A stretch of DNA of 64,000 nt from Eleginops maclovinus. Lineage: Eukaryota; Chordata; Actinopteri; Perciformes; Eleginopidae. Under the pieces are notes generated by a model that searched no databases, had not been told where the DNA came from, and was given only the letters and a program-made list of their open reading frames with translations. The translations under genes and the position numbers were made by a program. The stretch lies in the NCBI RefSeq assembly GCF_036324505.1, contig NC_086356.1, forward strand, positions 11,584,244 through 11,648,243, written 5' to 3'. This document shows positions 24,701 through 39,297 of the stretch, in pieces. Numbering within the stretch: the first letter of the stretch is position 1; every line of letters starts with the position of its first letter.

Positions 24701-27700
24701 GTTCATCCAGATAGTCATTGAGCGTACTCGCATCATTTTTATGTGAAAAGTAAACATTTAAATTTATATCATAGTGGATTAACTGCTTTTGTGTGTTTGT
24801 AACGCTAGGGTAGAATATAACTTATTATTATTATTATTATTATTATTATTGTTTATATTCTCCACATTCTGTACCAGGTACACAATGGAATCCTAATTGT
24901 TATATATAATAACCTTGGAAAAAAAATCATTAGTTTGCGTTGCTATTGTTGATGAAAGTTTCCCAAATACCTCCAAGTAGCACCAAGATGTGGGGCTGGG
25001 TCAAAAAGCAAAATGTAACCACACAATAATGTTGAACAATGTAGGAAGGTCTCATCTGAGCATTTAAACATGTTAAGAATGCAGTTTTCTGTCCCATATC
25101 ATATCCATGAGGCCCTGATTTGGCTAATATATGTCTAATGGACTCAGAGTAAGTCTCAAACCTTCAACTTACAGCTTTGTATTATTGTTTCTTGAAATGT
25201 ATTGTTGTTGAATGTTAGACTGTGTCTTCACTGATTTCAATTGTGCTTGTAGTGACATTTTCTTTTGACTTTCAATGCACATCAAATTAAGCCAACAATG
25301 CCTGCTGTTGTTAGTCTCCCTTTTTTTTCCAAATATGGCTCACCCAAGATGAGAACACATGAACCAAATTATTTGATAATGTTTCTCTACTGTTCATTTC
25401 AACAGAAGCACGTGTGCGGTATCCCAATGTGTGTTAAGTATGTTTACATATCCTGGAAAATAAAATAAAAATAAGAATTGATGCATTTTTAATTATGTTA
25501 ATTTTCCTTGAACTTTATGTGAATGCCAGCTATGTCATTAGTGTTTCTAATGTGACATTAGGGTGGCATTTAGTTGCATGGATGTTAAACTAGAAAGAGG
25601 AACCCTGAATGCTTTTTGGAGCTCATGCTATATTTGCCAAAGTATTTCACAGCTCCCATCAGGTCATTTTTAAATGGTAATGGCACAGTTAGCATTCTGG
25701 GAATGGGAGGATATGACATCAAGTCCATTTAGTTGCTAATCAGGGTGCATTTATTTCAACCTGTTTGTTTTGCTGCTAGTGAGCACTTCCTGCCGACCGT
25801 CCTACGGTAGTGTGAATTTTAGATTTAGAATATGCCATTGTGGCAGGTGACAGAGACATCTTGAGGAAGAATTTGAAAGTGTTGGAAGTATGCTAATATC
25901 CTTGGACACTTTTGCTATGAGTGTCAGATGGATACTGTAAATTCCCTCTCCCTCTTTATCTATGTAGATGTCCATCTCTCTTCCACCCTCTTACTTCTTC
26001 TTTTCAATCCGTGCTATCTTTTTTTGGGCCTAGACTTTTGAAACCGATGAATTCCTTCTTACTCGCTTGCATGAATTATTTAATATTCATCTGCCACCCA
26101 TAGCATAGGCAGCCTGAGCAATGACATATGGTTTGCAGTCATTTGGAGAGGAAACGCACTATGTCACGTATGTAATGACAGGCAGGAAAGTGCCTGTAGG
26201 GTGCCGGCTTTCATCACAGTAAAAGTTGATGACACTGGCTTGTTGTCGCACTGACAAACTGTCATTGAGCTGTCAGGCTTGCACAATCAGTAACTGTGCA
26301 CTGCTATGATCACCTTTTAAACTGATGAGAGCCAACCTTTCGTAACGGGGTTCATGTGTCTGCGGGAAGAGGACCTGCCTGTACTTGTAGTTCATGCATA
26401 TGTTTTTCAGCTCCAAAACAATATATTTCAAAGCATGAATTTGTACTGTTTTGAACTCATCTCTGCTCTCTCTCAGACTATCTGAGGCAGTGCAACCTTG
26501 GCAGTGATTATCATTATTAAAACACAACTTGTACTTGAAAAGAATGATGTAGAATATATTGTTTAAAAAAAACAAAGGTGAGACAGGTATAGGAGTATCT
26601 GCTGAAATACTACCATCTCCCCAGCTGGAAATAATAGTGGATGAAGATTGAATGGAAGATGTATTCAGGTAATGTGTCTGCGTGATGGCCCATTGACGCT
26701 GAAGTAGATTCTGCCTCTGTGGGCTCATAGCATTTTTGAGACATTCTTTTGAAATGAGTTCCAGCTGTGATTCAAAAAATATGCCCTTTTTTCTGAGTAA
26801 ATTCACTGCAAGTATCGTAATACTGTTAAAGGAATGTTTCCGTTTTTTATGATCCGTGGAGCAGCTCCAGGATTTTTCTCTGGATGACATCATTACCAGT
26901 CTCCTCCTGGCTTTTTGGCATGAGAAACTACTAAGCCCTACCTAGTAATTCAAATGTTGGAGTGGCAAAGTACATATTCAGTTTTAGGGTCCAACCCAAC
27001 TTTCTATAATCAATGAGATGTATGATAACTATGATTACACGGCAGTACTGTCTTTGTGTGCTCACAAATTACCTTACTGCCCTCAGTGACCAATGGATGA
27101 AAAACACAATATGCCACTGCTGTTCACTCTAGTAATTTCTGAGAACTTGAGTTGACATAACATTTTTTTTGAAAGCATTTGATTACATGTTCAGCAGTAA
27201 CAGAGTAACATTCAAATGTCTTCTGAAACATGTTTGAATATGCCTGACACAATTCATTCTTCTTAGCTATGCATTGGACCCCACCATCTCCTGAGAGATA
27301 TTGTTTAGGGCTTGTTGCTATAATTTGTCTGCTCTTTGATACTGGACAGTACTGTGTGTTTTTAGAGCTCTCAAGAGCTGCTGTCTGCAAAATGAAAGTA
27401 CTAACACTACGATAGGCTGTATGCTGAAGTAATGATGGATATAAAGAAGGCAAACAAAAAATCTGTTTAAGGATAGAAACCTCCATTTTTTTGCAATAGT
27501 TATCTCCACTGTGTTGTGGCTCCCAGGCCTTGATATTCTAACACTGGTTGATGACAACCTCATCTCATCAGATACCAACTCCTAGAGACTGCCTTAAGTG
27601 CAAATCAGTCTTGCTGTAAGAGTTTAGAAAGTACAGTGCAATTTAAATGCAACACAAACCTTAGAAAGATTTACAAATGTGCAAGATCCTTAAGCACAGT

Positions 27701-30700
27701 TGCATGAAAGAAAAGGAAAGAAGCTTATAATCACCTGCTCTCTTAGTAAGAGTTCTGCTGACATTGAGTGTTCAATGGATTTCACTTGTGTCTTAAGTAC
27801 CTACAGAGACTCCTTAGTGAGGAGTGAGAAGGGTTTATCAAGGATTTGTCCAAGCTTTCAATATCTCTCTGCTGACTGTTAATTTTATGAAGGTACAAAA
27901 GCAACCTATCCAAGTTTTGCATAATTGTTTTTACAGCTTTATTTCCTCAATTGTATCTTGAACTCGTCAGGTAATTTGGGTTGTATCCAAATCCCAAATA
28001 TAACAACAAGGAAAGCACAACTATCTGCAGTGGAAAGCATATGTATAGCCAAAGTTGCTCATTATTATTCGGAAGAAAGAAAGTCCTTTTCTGTACGTCA
28101 GTTATTTCTTTAAATTGATTCCTCTCATTGTGGAATGCCTCACGCTAATGATTCCAATTGTGTTTGCATTATGCAACACTTATTTCACTGACTAGTCATT
28201 TCATTTATTACAGATCGACACATAGGCTATATTCCCCCACCGAGTCGGTGCACAGCAGGCAGTGCGCGCTCAGCTGACCTCCCAGCTCGATTGCTTTCAA
28301 ACCACCACAATGAAACTGAAGCTTAAGACCTTTAGTTTTAACTATGTTCACTTCCTTCATAAAAAAAAAAAAAAAACACATGTGAAATAAAAAGCATGTT
28401 ACCATGTAAATCAGTCAATATTCAGCCACTTAAGGGATAACATGCTGTGTGCCATTTTTTAATTGCTACTGCTTAGAAATTATCACACCACAATGAATTT
28501 AAAGCTGAGCGTAGGTTCATGTGGAATTAAATTGACTCATATGAGTTTGAAACCTTTGTACTGGTAAACTGCATTTAATGTATTGTTGGGCAACATTTTC
28601 ACCACTAATTTGACTAATTATTTATTTGCAGTTATGGCACAAACAATGCAAACCCAACAGTGTGGTATGATGTAGCAGGCATAATGCATTTAATCTCTCT
28701 TCCAATGGAGCATTCTGGCCACAATGCTAAGGCATAAGTAAAAATAATGCTGTTTCAACCGGTACAGTCAAAACCTGATTATATGAGATCCCTACAGTTC
28801 ATTTTTTCCATAAAACATTCACTATGGCATACCTTAGAGTTGTCCTTGGACACAGTTTAGTAGACACTGTAATGCTGACACCCTTGCTGGGAGCCTATAC
28901 TGGTGTCACTCGCACACAAAAAGCAGGCACATACACACTCATGCACATACACACATTAATAATGTTCCTCCTAATTAATTACTAGCAGACCTTGAGGCCA
29001 TACACCTATATCCCAGTAACGTCTGGCCAGGTGCCCAATGACAAGCCTCATAGCACAAAAGACAAGGACACACACACACAATCCTTTTGTCTTTAAATAG
29101 CATGCTTACTGAGCGTTCTCATTTACATAACCACAGCACAAAGGTAGGCTACAGCCCTCGAAACTCTATTACTATCCATCCATCCTGCATGCGATTGCTT
29201 CTAATACAACACCAGCTTTTCATTCAGTCACATGAAGATCACTCTTAATTTAGATCAAACAGTGTCAGCATTGTGTACAATCAGAGTTATTTAAAGCTTT
29301 CTGAAATGCACACACAGCATGGGAGCACAAATTCAAGGTACATTTGACAGGAGCTTCTTTAAAACAGTAACAGATGGCGAGAGTAACCTCACTGTTGGCC
29401 CAGCAGAAAGAGCTTTATCTCCTGTCAAGGTGAGAGGTCAAGCAGCGTGTCTACAGCCCACAGATTAAACATAACGAGTTGAATAGCCAGCAGTTATGGC
29501 ATTTGAGAATTTCACGAGCTACAGAATTTGATCATAAGCTGTAGTCAGTAAAAGTATACAGCACTTCTGACCATTTACAAGAGGAAACATATAGTGTACT
29601 TTCCAAGGGTTTGTAAATTGTCAAAATGCTGGAATAATCATTAAGTTAAAGGTCAGACAAATTTTAAAACAAATGTGGTTATTGACTCATCTTATCATTA
29701 ATACAACATAAAATAAAAACCTTTCCTGCATCAAGTTAGAGATGTATTGTATCTAAAAATAACATCAAGATGAATAATGTTGTTTCCTATTTTCTAACAG
29801 TTTCTACCAAATAGTTAATTATTAAAATGAGTAGTAAAAAAGTACAAAATAAGGGAAAGCATCATACTGTATATGTTGACAATTAGAGCTCTACAATGAA
29901 TAAATATAAGCAATATTTCCTACTTAATGGAGAATTATGCAGTCTATGCCTTTTGTTAACATTCTGTCATTTCTTCAGGGTATGTCTTTTCTGCATGCAC
30001 TCTCCCTGCCCCTTAAGGCCCATGGCACTACTGAGCATAGTGCACATAACCCCACCACACAGTTCATATCCCCTGACCCAGAGTCAGCGGGTTAATAACC
30101 AGCCACACCGAACGCCATTTGTCATTTGCTACCTTCTCCTGATACGAGATGTCAGCAGATGCCTATGCCCTTGTCACCGAGCCACATGACAAATACTGTA
30201 TCAGGCCTCGCAATCTGGGGCTCCCTGAGGCTCCTTGGCACTATACTGAACAACCACTCCTACTTGATAACATTAGTTTCTTGTGCCATGATCCATATCG
30301 AGATAACTGGTTACCACCCCCTACCCACTACCCCCACCAGCTCGTTTTCATCTCCTTTTCCCATCGCTCCATATATTGCAATTGGGTCTTTTTTTTTATC
30401 CACATTTTTCCCTCTCTCCTGTGCTTTTTAACTTTTCTAGCGTTCCTTTGATGTGTGTTGCTTAATGCCAGCTGTGGCTTGGAGCTGAGCCTTTTGTATA
30501 TGCACAAAATGTAGGGTGGTTTATGCAGATAGGCAGAGGACATTGAATGGTAAGGCAGCATTTCTACGACAGCTTGGAACATATGTATTCAATCAAGCTT
30601 AATAAACTAATTGTCTTCCCATTAGGAGAGATGTTGTGTTTGTTTTGTCGTGCAAAAAAATAAAAATAAACAGATGGATACAAACACAACTAAGCCTTTC

Positions 30701-31193
30701 CCATCTCTGGCTCATTTTGTCTTCAATTGAAGTTCTGCATTGATTGTGAAGGCTAAACACATTGTGTGATGCTTCTGCATTTTGAATTCGGAAATCTCTG
30801 TCTAATACCATGGGTGAAAAAGTTGTCATCATAAAGATTTCATCAAAGCAGATAAGCAATGCAGTGGCTTGACAGTAATTCTTCCAGAGCCAGCTGCTCA
30901 AATGCACACAATTATGACAGCCTCGGAAGTCTGTCCAGCTATTCAAGGGTTCAAAGTGTCTAGTCTCATGACTCTGTTGATGAGACGGAGCACTGCACTG
31001 GAATACTAACGCAGAAAAAAACCAGACACATTTCAACTTTGGTTTATTCCTCAAAGGCTATTTAGATGCTTTTCTTTCCCACGCATCTTCACACAATAAG
31101 GTTAGGAAAACAGACTTTACCAGACACAGTTTGAATAATAACCTCTCATGCATTCAATCTTTTCCCTATTTCCTCTCTCCTTGTCTTCTGCAG
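24701..31193 (+). other. astn2 upstream intron, 3' part before the first visible exon
   Basis: Contains an ATT microsatellite (24822-24850), a 206-codon minus-strand open frame at 26273-26893 with no recognised domain, scattered short CA tracts (near 28920-28950 and 29070-29082), an A-run near 28362, and the pyrimidine tract and acceptor for the exon at 31194. No transposon ends recognised. Confidence 0.5.
24822..24850. repeat. (ATT)n microsatellite, about 10 units
   Basis: Uninterrupted TTA/ATT triplets directly after CTTATTATTA. It lies about 120 bp beyond the 5' end of the LINE, so it is not the LINE's 3' tail. Confidence 0.95.
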
Positions 31194-31381
31194 AGATGTC
31201 GGGTACAGGAGAAGATATTTCTCAGGTCCACTGGAAGCAGCAGTGGTTGGAAAATGGGACACTGTACTTCCATGTGTCTATGACTGAGTCGGAGCTTCTA
31301 GCCCAGACAACACAACCAACAGCTCGGGAGCCTGCTCATGCCCTACATGAACACATGCATCTGCTACACATCTCAGTTATG
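31194..31381 (+). CDS. astn2: astrotactin-2-like gene, internal exon encoding membrane-proximal ectodomain
   Basis: Seen: a pyrimidine-rich tract ending in CAG at 31191-31193, then 188 nt of open frame, then the donor GTAAGC at 31382. The first two bases complete a codon begun in the previous exon; full codons run from the ATG at 31196 to the ATG at 31379-31381, so the exon starts in phase 1 and ends in phase 0. This internal Met is not a start codon. The translation contains MSGTGEDISQVHWKQQWLEN, then GTLYFHVSM, and ends HLLHISVM. An N-glycosylation sequon (NGT) lies at 31253-31261. Known: vertebrate astrotactins carry this segment just before the first transmembrane helix, and the SGT, VHW and YFHVSM wording matches ASTN2 better than ASTN1. 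Astrotactins act in glial-guided neuronal migration, and ASTN2 controls surface levels of ASTN1 and other neuronal membrane proteins. Inference: luminal/extracellular part of a partial gene. The astrotactin call is very secure, the paralogue call slightly less so. Confidence 0.92.
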
Positions 31382-32840
31382 GTAAGCTATGAGGACCTAA
31401 GCCTATAATGTGTTTGTGGATATGCATAGAATTAGAATCCATGCACAGCCCGGCAAATGCATAAAGAAATGTACCATTGTAGACATTCTTTTGTGGGTAT
31501 GTTTGATCATTCACGGTGGCATGGGTGACTGGTGGTTGCAGTATTATACACAGGCACCACTGTTTGTTGTGTAGTGTCACAACCAATTGATTTTTGGGAA
31601 GGATCTTCCCATTTGGACAGTTTGAGATTTAAGTAAACATAAGCCATAAGTAAAAATGTCATCCATACCTTATGTTGACGTAGTGTATCCCTACAGGGTA
31701 TAACTGCTAACACGCCAACCAGCTGTAGCATTTTAAACTCAGGAATATACTTAATTTAAAACAATTAAGAATTTTTGAAGAGGGGGAAAAAAGCCTGTAA
31801 GCCCTGTTGCTAACAGGTCAGCTAGTTGGCAAATTTTATTTCATCTGTGTTATCTCACAACCGCCTGAAAACTATTTTTTCTTTTGAAAAAGTGGTTTAT
31901 TTTCTGACAGCGGTGGTCTATTAAAGGTGGATGATGCAACACAGCTAATTAGCTACAATAGCCTCCTACGTCTTGGATTCGCTGACTCTTTGTTCCACAA
32001 AGGTCAACCCTGTCAGGACAGCTTACTGTTGTTCAATACCGCAAAAAAAGTTTACCAAAGTTGAACATTAGAGTGAAAAAATGTGCATGTATTCATTTAG
32101 CCAGAGAGAGAGAATCCACAATTTCAGTCTCCATTCAAATGCATTGATTTCAATAACTTATTTTTGGAGTTTTGAATAGCGTGATTATTCCTTTGCTCTG
32201 ATCTTTATGGTGACATCCCTGAAAGAAACGTTTTTAAGCCTCTATTTATAAAGGGGTGATGGTGACCTGTCTGTCAGTGTTGCATATGTTGATGCTCCTG
32301 TTAATCTTATTTTATTGTTAAGTGGTTTGAGACACCTTGAGTTGATAATGCACTTTAGATAAGCACAGACTCTACTCCATTCTGCATAATGAGTGTGGTG
32401 ATTTTTCAAAGTGTTTGTGCCTTGGAATTAGAGGTACTGATAAAGCGATTGAAAAGAGTAATGATTTAGAACCAGCCTGTGAAGGCAGAGCTACAGCTGC
32501 ACAGCTTAAGAGTTGCTACTCCTGGTGTATTAGTTCTTGCTGATGGGATGCTGTCAGGCTGTATGGGGAAGTGTCAACATTTTTTTGTCTCACCCCATAC
32601 AACCTCTCCAGACTACAACTAGTTTAAAAGCTGCTGCAGCAAGACTGCTCACAAACAATCCAATAGAGGAGTCCACACAATGCCTTTTGCAGATTATTTG
32701 CACTAGTCACTGTACTTTTTAGACTTGATTTTACTGTCCTCCCTTGTCATTGTTACTGTACCAATTCAATTATTATTTATTCATTTGTTAAATAATCTAT
32801 TTATAAAACACATTTAACATCATTTTTGTTATTATTATTA
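31382..32840 (+). other. astn2 central intron, 5' part
   Basis: Begins with the donor GTAAGC. Contains a possible LINE scrap near 32590-32670 (listed separately) and otherwise AT-rich DNA with only short open frames. Confidence 0.5.
32590..32672 (+). mobile_element. possible LINE C-terminal remnant
   Basis: The + frame reads LQTTTSLKAAAARLLTNN, resembling the LVQNAAARLLT segment just downstream of the reverse transcriptase in fish non-LTR elements. The nucleotide string CTGCTGCAGCAAGACTGCTC fits a decayed copy. No other motif is preserved, so chance resemblance cannot be excluded. Confidence 0.35.
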
Positions 32841-33085
32841 GAGCGGTGGTGGCAAAGTCCATAGAGACTTGGCTAGGGAACTGCAAGGTCACCAGTTCAA
32901 GTCCTGGAAAGAAAGCAAAGCAAAATAAAGTGCTACCGAGGTGTCCCTGAGCAAAGCACTGTTCCCTACACTACTACCCTGGCGCTGTACATATGGCAGC
33001 CCACTGTTCCTAACACTAGGATGGGTCAAATGCAGAATCTAAATGCGCCCTCTGTGGGACGATTAAGGGTTCCTTTCTTCTTCTA
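32841..33085 (+). mobile_element. tRNA-derived SINE
   Basis: Seen: an A-box-like stretch (GGTGGCAAAGTCCATAG) and a B box in GGTCACCAGTTCAAGTCCTGG about 45 bases later, spaced as in a tRNA-type pol III promoter. The body carries TCCCTGAGCAAAGCACT and ends in GATGGGTCAAATGCAGAATC followed by a T-rich AT tail. Known: this tRNA head plus the CCTGAGCAAGGCACT body is a widespread fish SINE design. It is diverged from a functional tRNA, so not a tRNA gene. ATT-rich strings flank both sides (near 32830 and 33105) and could be target duplications, but they are too simple in sequence to prove it. Confidence 0.8.
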
Positions 33086-34822
<1,737 letters not shown>

Positions 34823-34831
34823 CATGCAAAG

Positions 34832-34945
34832 TGGGGACCAGTCCAGGGTGTAGCGTGCTTCATACCCAATACCCAGTGGGTGCTGGGATGGGCCCAGGCC
34901 TCCTGAGCCGCAGAGCAGAACAAATCATTGGAGAAGATGGATGTT
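34832..34945 (+). repeat. degenerate dispersed repeat next to the TG tract
   Basis: GGGACCAGTCCAGGGTGTAG, then ACCCAATACCCAGTGGGTGC, TGGGATGGGCCCAGGCCTCC and a terminal GAAGATGGATG resemble the abundant fish repeat whose consensus runs GTCCAGGGTGTACCC, GCCCAATG, GCTGGGATAGGCTCCAGC and ends in GGATGGATGG. The copy is heavily mutated. Recognised from memory of the family, not from a second copy in this window. Confidence 0.55.
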
Positions 34946-35909
34946 TCATTTGCTGTTTTGGCTTTTGGATACATTCTGGTATAATTACAAGTATTATAAT
35001 ATTGGATTATTATAACTCCCCTATTTCTCTATGCCTTGGTTGCGTCTCCCTGTCCTCTACTCAACCTTCTCTCGAACATATTTATAATTAGATACAGCTG
35101 AACTTGTTTAATTTGTGCTATTATCCATCTTATCTTTATCCAAAATACTTGGTTACAGAACACCTCAGCTTCTATGTCTTCATACTAATGTAATACAGTA
35201 AACCACATGAGGACATGCATTCATACCAAACCAATTATTTTCTAATATAAGCCTAATAGGCTCAGATGTGACACATCACCTTCTCCAATGCTGAGGCAAA
35301 TCAGTTAGCAAACAGTTGCCTTGGAACACAAATACATCGTTCGTTCGCTTAATGGAGCTCAGGTGTTACAGAGTCAACATAGTAGGCATATGATGCATTA
35401 TCCCTTTGACAACATACACATATTGACTTGATCTGCTTTAAACATGGTTCTATACAATTGTGTAAGTGAAATACATTTGCTAAAACACGGTATAATAGTG
35501 TTTTTTAGGAATTTGTATTTAACTTTTCTTGTGGACTTGCATTTACATTTTTTAGAAAATGTAAAGTAGGAGGGGAAAGGTGAGGGGAAGCATATCAAGG
35601 CAGTCAGAACAGGACAACAGGCCTGGTGGTTTGGCCCCATGGCCCCAAGGTGTCTCCTGGCTCTTTGAGTGAACATCACGATGTCTGATGCTGTCAGTTC
35701 TGGGCCAGACTGAAGTGTGAGCACTCTATTATTCTGGCATTGAGCTGTCAGTTTCTCACTCACTCAACCAAACGTTTTCCCAACTCTCCCTGCTTTTGGT
35801 TGTCCTTCCTCTGCACTGTCTCGCTGTTATGTGACAGCAGCAGACGGAGGCAGGTATCTGTTGTAACGCAGGCTAAAAAATAAATTGACTGACGTGGTGT
35901 TAAGATATT
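34946..35909 (+). other. astn2 central intron segment; no element recognised
   Basis: AT-rich. A 121-codon minus-strand frame (35398-35763) has no domain or splice support and is treated as chance. Confidence 0.5.
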
Positions 35910-36151
35910 TACAGCTCCGGAAAAAATTTGGAGACCACTCCAACTATTTCTTAAATCTTTATCTCTACATGTATGGCAGCCATTCCAGTGTCTGTTGAGT
36001 TTGAACGAAGTGGAAAATGGTCAGTAGTTTATAGAATGCAATAATACAACATTAAAAAAATATAATTTAACTCAGACATATATCTATAAATAATAAAACA
36101 AGAGAAAATGATAATGCTGAAGTGGTCTCTTAATTTATTTCCAGTGTGATA
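35910..36151. mobile_element. TA-flanked MITE, Tc1/mariner-like
   Basis: Seen: left end TACAGCTCCGGAAAAAATTT followed by GGAGACCACT; right end AGTGGTCTCTTAATTTATTT followed by CCAGTGTGATA. The right end reversed is TATCACACTGGAAATAAATT then AAGAGACCACT, so about 30 bp of terminal inverted repeat with TA at each border. Length 242 bp and AT-rich inside, with no coding capacity. Known: CAGCTCYGGAAAAAATT…GAGACCACT ends occur in a common fish MITE family; TA duplication points to Tc1/mariner-type mobilisation. Family name not assigned. Confidence 0.8.
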
Positions 36152-39100
36152 CTCTTAACCATGAGAGTGGAAAGTGAAGAGCTTTTGATTATAACATGTT
36201 ATTGTTTTATTATTAGTGAGTATTCAAAGTTATAAGCATGTCTCTACATTATGTTAGGCTATTCTTTAGTTTTAGTTTTGTTGCGGTGGAGCTAATTGTT
36301 GAGGCCTGCAGACGCACATAATGGTTGTTGACACAAGTATCTTTCTTAACAATGCATGTAGACTTTTGAGCTTACAGCTAGAAGTTTATGAAGGGAAGCA
36401 TTTGTTTCACAAACACACCCGCTGGCCCTTCACTGTCCTCGTAATTTTTGTTTTCCATTGGCTTAAAGCAGAATTTTCAAGACCGTGTTTATATTGTTTT
36501 TTTGCTCTTTAAACTCTTACTCAAACACTGATTAAAGTATTGTTCAAATATAGAAGAAGTCACTGTTAGTACAACGGTATTCTTCTCTACTGTATACATC
36601 GGATACATCCTTTAAGTTCATCCTTGACTGCAGGTTAATATTGTTCTGTTCAACAGCTTTGCTGATTTCACATTCTGCTGATGTTAATGCTTAATATAAC
36701 AGAACAAGGTGTGCTAAAAAAGCAATACAATACTCCAAAACATCTGAACTGGAAAGCAGAGTGCTGAGTACCTGTTGGAGTGCAATGAAAATGTGGCTTA
36801 ATGTATAGGTTAAATGCCTATGTTGAGATACAGTTAACAACATATTAACAACAGATAACACATGCATCGGTATACAGTACAAACCTGTTGTTTGATTATC
36901 CTTTTTATAGACAGTCCTAACACATCTATTCTCGTGTCAGTTGGTAAATGATCAACACCCTTATTTTATTGCAAGTACCTCCTTCATAAACTTTGAAAGA
37001 TACTAATTGTCGAAGTAAGGTTTGTTGAATTTGTTTGCAAAGGCAGAGATGCATATTGCCTTTTACAATGTACTTTAATTGTTTGATTGTGTGGTAGATT
37101 AAAACGAAACACTTTTTCTGCATTCAGTGTAACAACATGTACTGTTTTTCTCTGTATCACTGCAGCCCTTATCTTAAACACATTTTACTTACACACTTTA
37201 GAAGACACTGCAAGGATTGTATTTTTATTGGTTGGCTTCCTGTCAAACAGCTTTTTAGTCATTGCTCTGCTCTTTTTGAATCATACCTTTTTGATGGAGG
37301 TTTTTAGCAGGAGCCAAACTGTGATTTAAATCATTGGTTATATTCTATATTTTAGTATCAGTGAAGAACGTTATTGTATTTCTGCTTCTTACTGCAGCGT
37401 TTGACTTTATATAATACATGTTTTTTTTCTTCATGTTACGTTTGCGTAAACAGAAACATTAGCATTAGAGGCAGTACATACGAAGACTACAAACAGAATA
37501 ATACATATTTTCACACTATCAGAGACGAGGATGATTGATAGAATTTAGACCATTCTGAAAATAAATTTGACAGCCCTGCAGACAGAAAATGAGAAAAAAA
37601 ATAATGTGATTCATACATTCATTAACATTTAACACCAGACAGTTTCCCTCTCGAGTCACACTGATGGTTTGATCAGACCTCTGAGATGTACTAAACCATC
37701 CCTTTTCTAACAAAGCCTTTATCCCATAGTAAGACAGTACGCAGAGAAGAAGCAATTCTGTCTGCTCAATTCAACCTTTACATCAGAAACATTCCATGAT
37801 GCATTATGCGATGAAGAATACCGTGTAGAAGAAAATATAGTTGAGATATAATTGCATTTTTTTCTCATCACTAATCCGAATTATATAATGCAGTGGAAAT
37901 TTGAATATAGAAATTCTGAGAACTATGCACTCAGTCATACTGTGTGTAGCACTGGGGAGGATTTTTCAAAGAAACGGCATGTCGGAGTTCACTGGGAGGA
38001 CAGGTACTATTTTACCAAAATGAGATGCAATAAAGGCTGGCAGTTCAGAGCCTTTCATACGCCACATTACTGAACATTATCATCCTTTCCCAGAGATATG
38101 TGGGTCCGCAGGAAAAAAAAGTGCAATGAGACATGTTCATTGACTTTCTGTATATTATGTTAAAATCACCAGTTACCCACAGACTTAAAGCAAAATAAAG
38201 TACTTAACAAATAAAACACATTCTGATTGTATAATTGCTTGATATAATTTCTTATAATTGAGGATATGACTGGGGTCATTTAATATTTGTGTCCTCACAA
38301 AAACTTTAGAGAGGAATACTTTTCTTATACTGTATCTGTCCTGATAGATATGCATGAAGATCACAGTGCACCTTACGCGGTTGAAATGGCTTCTTTATAA
38401 TTAAGCCGTCAGTGATAATATACGACCATCAGTTCATGGTGGGTCATCCAAGCATTTGGGGCAACCATGGCTCATCTGAAATCAGAGGCTACAAAAAATA
38501 ATTGTAGCCATTATGCTACTGAGGGTGAGGATATTTTCAATTATTACTTTACAGTCCAGGCCAGTTATATTTTAATTGCTCCAAGCTTTAATTGTTCCGG
38601 GTGTCTTACACATGCGCATTGTGGCGGCACGAATACAAAGTCATTATTAATTAAAATGATCTGGTAGACAGCAATTTATGAGATTGACATGGAGTACTAG
38701 AGGTAAGAATTATGAGAAAAGTTATCTGCCTTAGGAGCTAATTGTTCGTCTGTGCCATTTATACAGAAAAAAAAAAGGAAAAAGAAACAACTGCTCAGTA
38801 TGTATCGCTTACATTATACCAGCACTTGGTAATGAATGGCAAATTAAGTCTCAGGCTCCAGATGCACTTTGGGATTTTTTAAAAATGTATAAGCCATACA
38901 ATAAATGAAATAATCACTGAAATTCATATTAAGAAAAACATCATTTGTGTTCCTCTCCTTTCCCTGTAAATACATCAAACTGTTGTTTTTGTGACATAAT
39001 ACCTTGATTAATGAAAGCTATGTGCATATATTCAGTTAAAAAATATGTATTTTTAACACAATATCTTTACATATGTACAAGCTTATATATTGTCACCTAC

Positions 39101-39260
39101 TATATCCTTTCTTTTATACCTGAAATGAAGATGGTGTATTTCTCTTACATGTTTGTGAGCAGTGTAGCTTACATGCTAAAACCTTAGTACTGTTGCATAG
39201 GTTATTAAAGTAATTTTACAGGTTAAATTGCTCAATGTGTGGGAAAAATGGGACACTTTA
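36152..39260 (+). other. astn2 central intron segment, includes a possible conserved non-coding block
   Basis: AT-rich, no exon or complete transposon. The part at about 38380-38700 has a mixed, non-repetitive texture rich in TAATTA, ATAATTAAG and AATTGT words and lacks long open frames except a short 66-codon one. It looks like a conserved non-coding element, but this cannot be shown without alignment. Confidence 0.4.
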
Positions 39261-39297
39261 GCATGTTTTTGGCGTGAAACACACGCCAAAAACATGT
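39261..39297 (+). repeat. inverted repeat / hairpin A, 15-bp perfect stem
   Basis: CATGTTTTTGGCGTG (39262-39276) is the exact reverse complement of CACGCCAAAAACATG (39282-39296), with a 5-base loop AAACA. A G·T pair extends it by one. Overlaps hairpin B by seven bases, so both cannot fully form at once. Confidence 0.85.

Noticed and set aside
30599..31054. 151-codon minus-strand frame just upstream of the astn2 exon
   Set aside because: No domain or splice support; considered chance.
32841..33085. Considered as a real tRNA gene
   Set aside because: The A and B boxes are diverged, no cloverleaf closes, and the body is SINE-like.
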